From contig NC_058518.1 in the NCBI RefSeq assembly GCF_904849725.1, positions 9,196,147 to 9,260,146 on the forward strand: 64,000 bases of DNA, in the 5' to 3' direction. Made by a program: the position numbers and the translations under genes. Source of the stretch: Hordeum vulgare subsp. vulgare (lineage: Eukaryota; Streptophyta; Magnoliopsida; Poales; Poaceae). The first letter of the stretch is position 1. Every line of letters begins with the position of its first letter. Shown here piece by piece: positions 60,342 through 64,000 of this stretch. The notes under the pieces are model-generated. The model was not told the DNA's origin. It did no database searches and saw only the letters and a list, made by a program, of their open reading frames with translations.

Positions 60342-61627
60342 GAGCATCTCCAACAGCCACGCTATCGCCGTACTCATACAAACGGTTTTGCAGCGTTGAA
60401 ATTAGAAATTTTAGCGTGCTGGCTTCAGCGACGGCATCAAAATATGGCGTGCACGAGCCGCTCCAGCGGACGCGCTAAAACTCAGCACGCGCGAGCATCC
60501 GACGCTTGCAACTTGTTCATTTTGAAGACAATATGAATATTTAAACATTAAAATTAGACAATATGGACATTTCAACCATCAAAATTAGCATAGTTTAATT
60601 CCACGGCACATCCACAATCATGTCACATCAACCAACCAAGTTCAAAATCAACCAACAAAGTTCATAACATACAAAGAAATGGCACATCAACAATCATGCC
60701 TCATCTCCGTCTTCCTCTTCCTCCGTTTCTTCATCCTCATCCGCACACGATTCTTCCTCCTCCTCGTCTTCATCATTGACGCGCGTCGCATCATCATGTG
60801 GAGCTTGATAGGTGTTGGCAAGATCTTCAATGACATCATGTGAAGGTATGTGAGGAGGCACACCGGAAGACATGTGTCCACCCGGAGGTGCTCCCATGCC
60901 TCCCATGAGAGACGCAAAACTGATGCCTTCCATGCTTCCCATGATAGCTCCGAAGCCACCCATGCCGCCCATGGTAGCTCCGAAGCCACCCATGTGTCAT
61001 ACGTCACCCATGCCTTCCATAGTAGCTCCCATGCCTCCAATGGCCATGCGCCGTTTTTGAATCAAGACTTCTTCTTGGGCAAGCTTGACGTACTCCTTTT
61101 GTTGCTCCTCGAGTGTAGATGTGTCCATGATGAAGAACAAGTACTTCTCCCATTTCAACAATCCAGTGTGCTCCTCCATGGCCAATTTCTTCTCCTCCAA
61201 TATCACCTTCCTCTCCTCCAATGTCAAGAACAGTGTGGCGCTTGCGGCAGCGAAGGAGGGATCGTGGGCGTAGGAGGGGGTGAGGGGCATGTCGGCGCAG
61301 CTCTCCATCGGGGCGTTTCGGCAGCGGCAGCGCAGGCTGGGCAACGGCGCGGCAGTGCGGGGCTGGAGCGTAGTGGCAGCGCGAGCGCTCGAGTGTGCAG
61401 GGCAGGGCTGGAGCGAAGTGGCAGCGTGAGCGCTCGAGTGTGCAGCGCGCGACAGTGGCGCATGAAATATGGGGCGCGCGATGCCGTTTCACCCCGCGCG
61501 CTGAACCTTTTATGCAGCACCCACGTTTTTTGCGTCTCCGCTGAAGCGCTCGGAGCGGATGCGCGCGCTGCAAAAGGACGTTCTTTTCCAGCGCGGCGCT
61601 TATATAGCGCGGCTGTTGGAGATGCTC
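60342..61627 (-). mobile_element. Copy 2 of the PIF/Harbinger-type element
   Basis: Same termini, TAA target duplications and interrupted ORF1 as 20626-21911. Confidence 0.85.
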
Positions 61628-61773
61628 TAAAGACTTAGGCGCCACACTACCACTTAACACCCGGGGTGGTCCTTCCCTAAAATGCTATGTACGCCAAATT
61701 TATTGCGCTCTCACCCATCCAGGAGGATGAAACACGGAGGAAAGTGAGAGCACGGGAGGAGGAAGGGAGCATT

Positions 61774-61911
61774 ACGCGGTCGATCCACTGGGGGATACTC
61801 GGTGTACTCGGAGGCGTGATCCCTGAGCAGCTCCTCCTTGAGCACGTCGTAGCTCCGCACGAACGCCGCCTTAGTGTCCCCTTCCCCGCCGTTCGCCGCC
61901 GCCACTGCCAT
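61774..61911 (-). pseudogene. Copy 2 of the FDPS-like first-exon fragment
   Basis: Same as 22058-22195, including the one-base frame change before QWIDR. The (GA)n run lies at 61965-61989. Confidence 0.55.
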
Positions 61912-62010
61912 TGCTCCGACTCATACGCAACTAGTGGGGATACAGGGGAGGGAGAAAATCGACCGAGAGAGAGAGAGAGAGAGAGAGAGTCCTCGATGCG
62001 GCTACGTGGG

Positions 62011-64000
62011 TGTAGTGCCCCAAGTGTAAACCTTCCTTATTTGGAACCTATTGCAAGTGGGTCCACCTTGTCAGGGATATGATGATATCATTTGTGCCAT
62101 GACTTCTTGTGATGTCCCTTGTATTTTTCTTCCTTGCATGCATGCATAACATATGTCTTGTGTTGTTGCAATATGGTCATAGCATTTCATGTGGTGGTTG
62201 TGATCTTGTGGTTAGGTACCTTGTGATGCATGTGATCTTGTATATGTGATGAGGTGCTGTTATGATATCATGTGGTTGTGATGGTAGTACTAAGGGTAGT
62301 GGTGCTTGTCATATTTTCAAACCCCTCTCTCTTTTAATTCCCTAGTTCATATATTAGTTTGCTCCTAAGCTGTTTTAAAAATGTCTTTTATTTAGGGATA
62401 TTGTGGGTGTTAAGTGGTGCTAGTTTGGTGATTTTAAAAGTGTTGTAAACAGGTGCAATAAATACAAAACAGAGGCATTAATTATGTTTCCTTCTTTAAG
62501 TGGTGCCACCTTGTGGGCTCCCTCCCACAAGGCATGCCCATCTTCCCCTTTCCCTCCACGCGCAGAGCCCAGCGAGGCCATCTCCTTCTTCCCTCACGCC
62601 GTTCCCTTTCTCTCTGTCTTTCCGTTAGGCCACCAGAGAGGGCACGCAAGCGCCGTGAGCAGCAACGTCGAGGCCCCCCCCCTTTAAAATGTGTTGGCGT
62701 CCATGCCATCTCGCCTAGGGTTCCCCTCCCCCCCCCCCCCTCGGCCGGCGCCGCCACCTCTCCCCATCGCCTTCTTTCCTCCCTTCCTTCCCTCGCGGTA
62801 AGACTTCTGTAGGAGTAGCAGAGAGAGCAGAGAGGAGATCGCCGTGTCTACCCCGCCGTCGTCGCCGACCGGCGAGCCCGCCATGTCCAGGAGCTCGGGC
62901 CTCGACCCCGCGTTCCATTCCCGTCGTCGGTAGAGTCGGGGAGCGACCACACCGACGGGGCCGAGCTCGTCTCCGCCGCGAACCCGGTGGTCTACCTCCT
63001 CTTATTCGGTTCGGCAGCAGCAGATCGTTCCTCTTCCTCGTCGTCGCCTCGTCGCCGTGGGTCTCTCTCCTTCCTTCCCCAAGGTGAGGCTGCACCTCCC
63101 CTTCCTTCTCCTCCTCGGTTCCGTCTAGATCCGCCGGGTGGCGTCGTCGTCCTTCTCTATCAGTAGATCGGCAGCAGGGTGCTATGTGTGGTGCTGTGCT
63201 CGGGTGTTGGCGTGCCTGTATGTTGTGCACCAGGGGTTCCTCCCCCTCGTAGGGCATCGTTGGTAGAAGAGGTGGCTCGCCTCTCCTCTTGGCGCATCAG
63301 CAGCAGCAACGTCGAGACAGCCCCATCGTTCTCCTTGACGCAGCTGCTATAGAAGTGCCAGATGATGTGATGCATGTGTGTGTTCATGTGAGAGATGTGT
63401 GTGTGTGTGTGTGTGTGCATACACATGGTGTTAGCCACATGTGTAGGTGTGTGTGTGTGGTGCCTCCCTTGTAGATGATGTAAGTGTAGGTGGCTTGTGT
63501 TCTTTTGCTTGTGTGTCTAGTTAGGTGGCAGTAGGTATGTGCATGTGTGTGTGAGTGTTGCACACACATGAGGTGTTGCTAGTGTATGTATGCATGTATG
63601 TGTAGCTTTCATATCACTTGCTTGATAGCCTTCCCTTATGTTGTACTTGGGGTCTTAGAGCTTATGATGAGATTGTGGTGTGATATGTATGTGGTAAAAC
63701 AGCCCCATATGCAAGTTGTGCACCTCCTCATGTTTAATATGAGAGAGAGCATGATGTGTGTGTGTGGGTGACTTAGTGAGAAGTATTTGTGTTGTTGATG
63801 TGCTTGACACCAACATGGGGTCCAAACCCTCATGTACATATTGTCTTTGTGCACATGAGCATAGCTATGTGATAGTTGTTCTAGTGAAAGTTGCATGAAA
63901 TGTTGCACTATTCACTATGTTGGATTCTATGTAGTTTTTCCTTCCTAGTTTGAGCTCACTTGCTCCAAGCAAGTGCATGTGTTTTATATATGTTTTTGGG
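62011..64000 (+). repeat. Copy 2 of the Gypsy 5' LTR (cut by window end)
   Basis: Starts TGTAGTGCCCC at 62011. It differs from copy 1 in two C-runs (62674-62682, nine C; 62728-62740, thirteen C) and at 63004 (A for C). The (TG)n run is at about 63396-63418. The rest of the LTR and the Gypsy body would lie beyond the window. Confidence 0.8.

Larger units (their letters stand above)
39717..64000 (+). repeat. Large direct duplication, copy 2 (visible part)
   Basis: Second copy of 1-24284, same orientation, about 99.97% identical by eye. The match continues to the last base of the window, so the right edge is not seen. The unit period is therefore about 39.7 kb if this is a tandem array, and the single-copy interval 24285-39716 would be the rest of the unit. 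A very recent segmental duplication and an assembly artefact (haplotig or contig overlap) are both possible. The mostly transitional differences favour two genuine molecules. Confidence 0.98.

Noticed and set aside
22295..62011. Duplication caused by unequal exchange between the two Gypsy LTR copies
   Set aside because: The 22 kb left of each LTR are also duplicated, so the LTR is inside the unit and not at its junction.
1..64000. CRISPR arrays, bacterial operons, rRNA or tRNA genes
   Set aside because: None seen. The tandem repeats present are plant microsatellites, minisatellites or transposon subterminal repeats, and the only tRNA-like words are retrotransposon primer-binding sites.

Overview
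This is nuclear DNA of a grass, most likely the wheat/barley tribe. The evidence is GT-AG introns, CC-NB-ARC-LRR (NLR) immune-receptor genes of monocot type, and dense nested transposons of families typical of Triticeae: CACTA ends with TAATGGCGCACC or TTTAGTCCCGG subterminal repeats, a Gypsy element with a 4.8-kb LTR, a Harbinger element, a Helitron and a Stowaway-type end. Species and chromosome cannot be fixed from the sequence alone.

The dominant fact is a direct large duplication. Bases 1-24284 recur at 39717-64000 with an offset of 39716 (39719 after two C-run length changes). By eye I found only seven substitutions and two homopolymer changes, about 99.97% identity. The match runs to both window edges, so neither outer boundary is visible. 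The copy junction lies somewhere in 24285-39717.

Layout of one unit (copy 1): GC-rich transposon promoter region and MITE end (1-792); poorly coding sequence; CACTA terminus (to 2837) abutting a broken Gypsy gag and LTR on the minus strand (2838-4556); a complete non-autonomous Helitron (5328-11315, minus); two NLR genes on the minus strand, NLR-A (12327-16248) and NLR-B (16306-20066); a Harbinger element (20626-21911); a farnesyl-diphosphate-synthase-like first-exon fragment (about 22058-22195); a Gypsy element (LTR 22295-27114, defective polyprotein 27851-29890); another transposon with a dead gene (29934 to about 31370); NLR-C on the plus strand (31658-34901); a CACTA-type end with 83-bp palindromic repeats (36137-36572); a WRN-type 3'-5' exonuclease-domain gene (36689-38103); a frameshifted Mutator-like ORF (38092-38750); an AT-rich tract and a 160-bp tandem repeat. 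Copy 2 then repeats everything up to part of the Gypsy LTR.

The NLRs look like a functional cluster. NLR-A has canonical motifs (EDVID, P-loop, IIDDIW, IHDMV) but an in-frame TAA between its CC and NB-ARC domains, in both copies. NLR-B has altered kinase-2 (IDN) and MHD (HTM) motifs, starts like sensor-type NLRs, and carries a 10-residue repeat in its LRR. A 105-bp GT-AG intron would splice NLR-B in frame onto the CC domain of NLR-A, so the pair may be one tandem-NLR gene. NLR-C faces NLR-B head-to-head. Subtracting the intervening transposons leaves only about 1.3 kb between their start codons, which suggests an ancestral divergent pair. NLR-C has its own in-frame TAG in the LRR.
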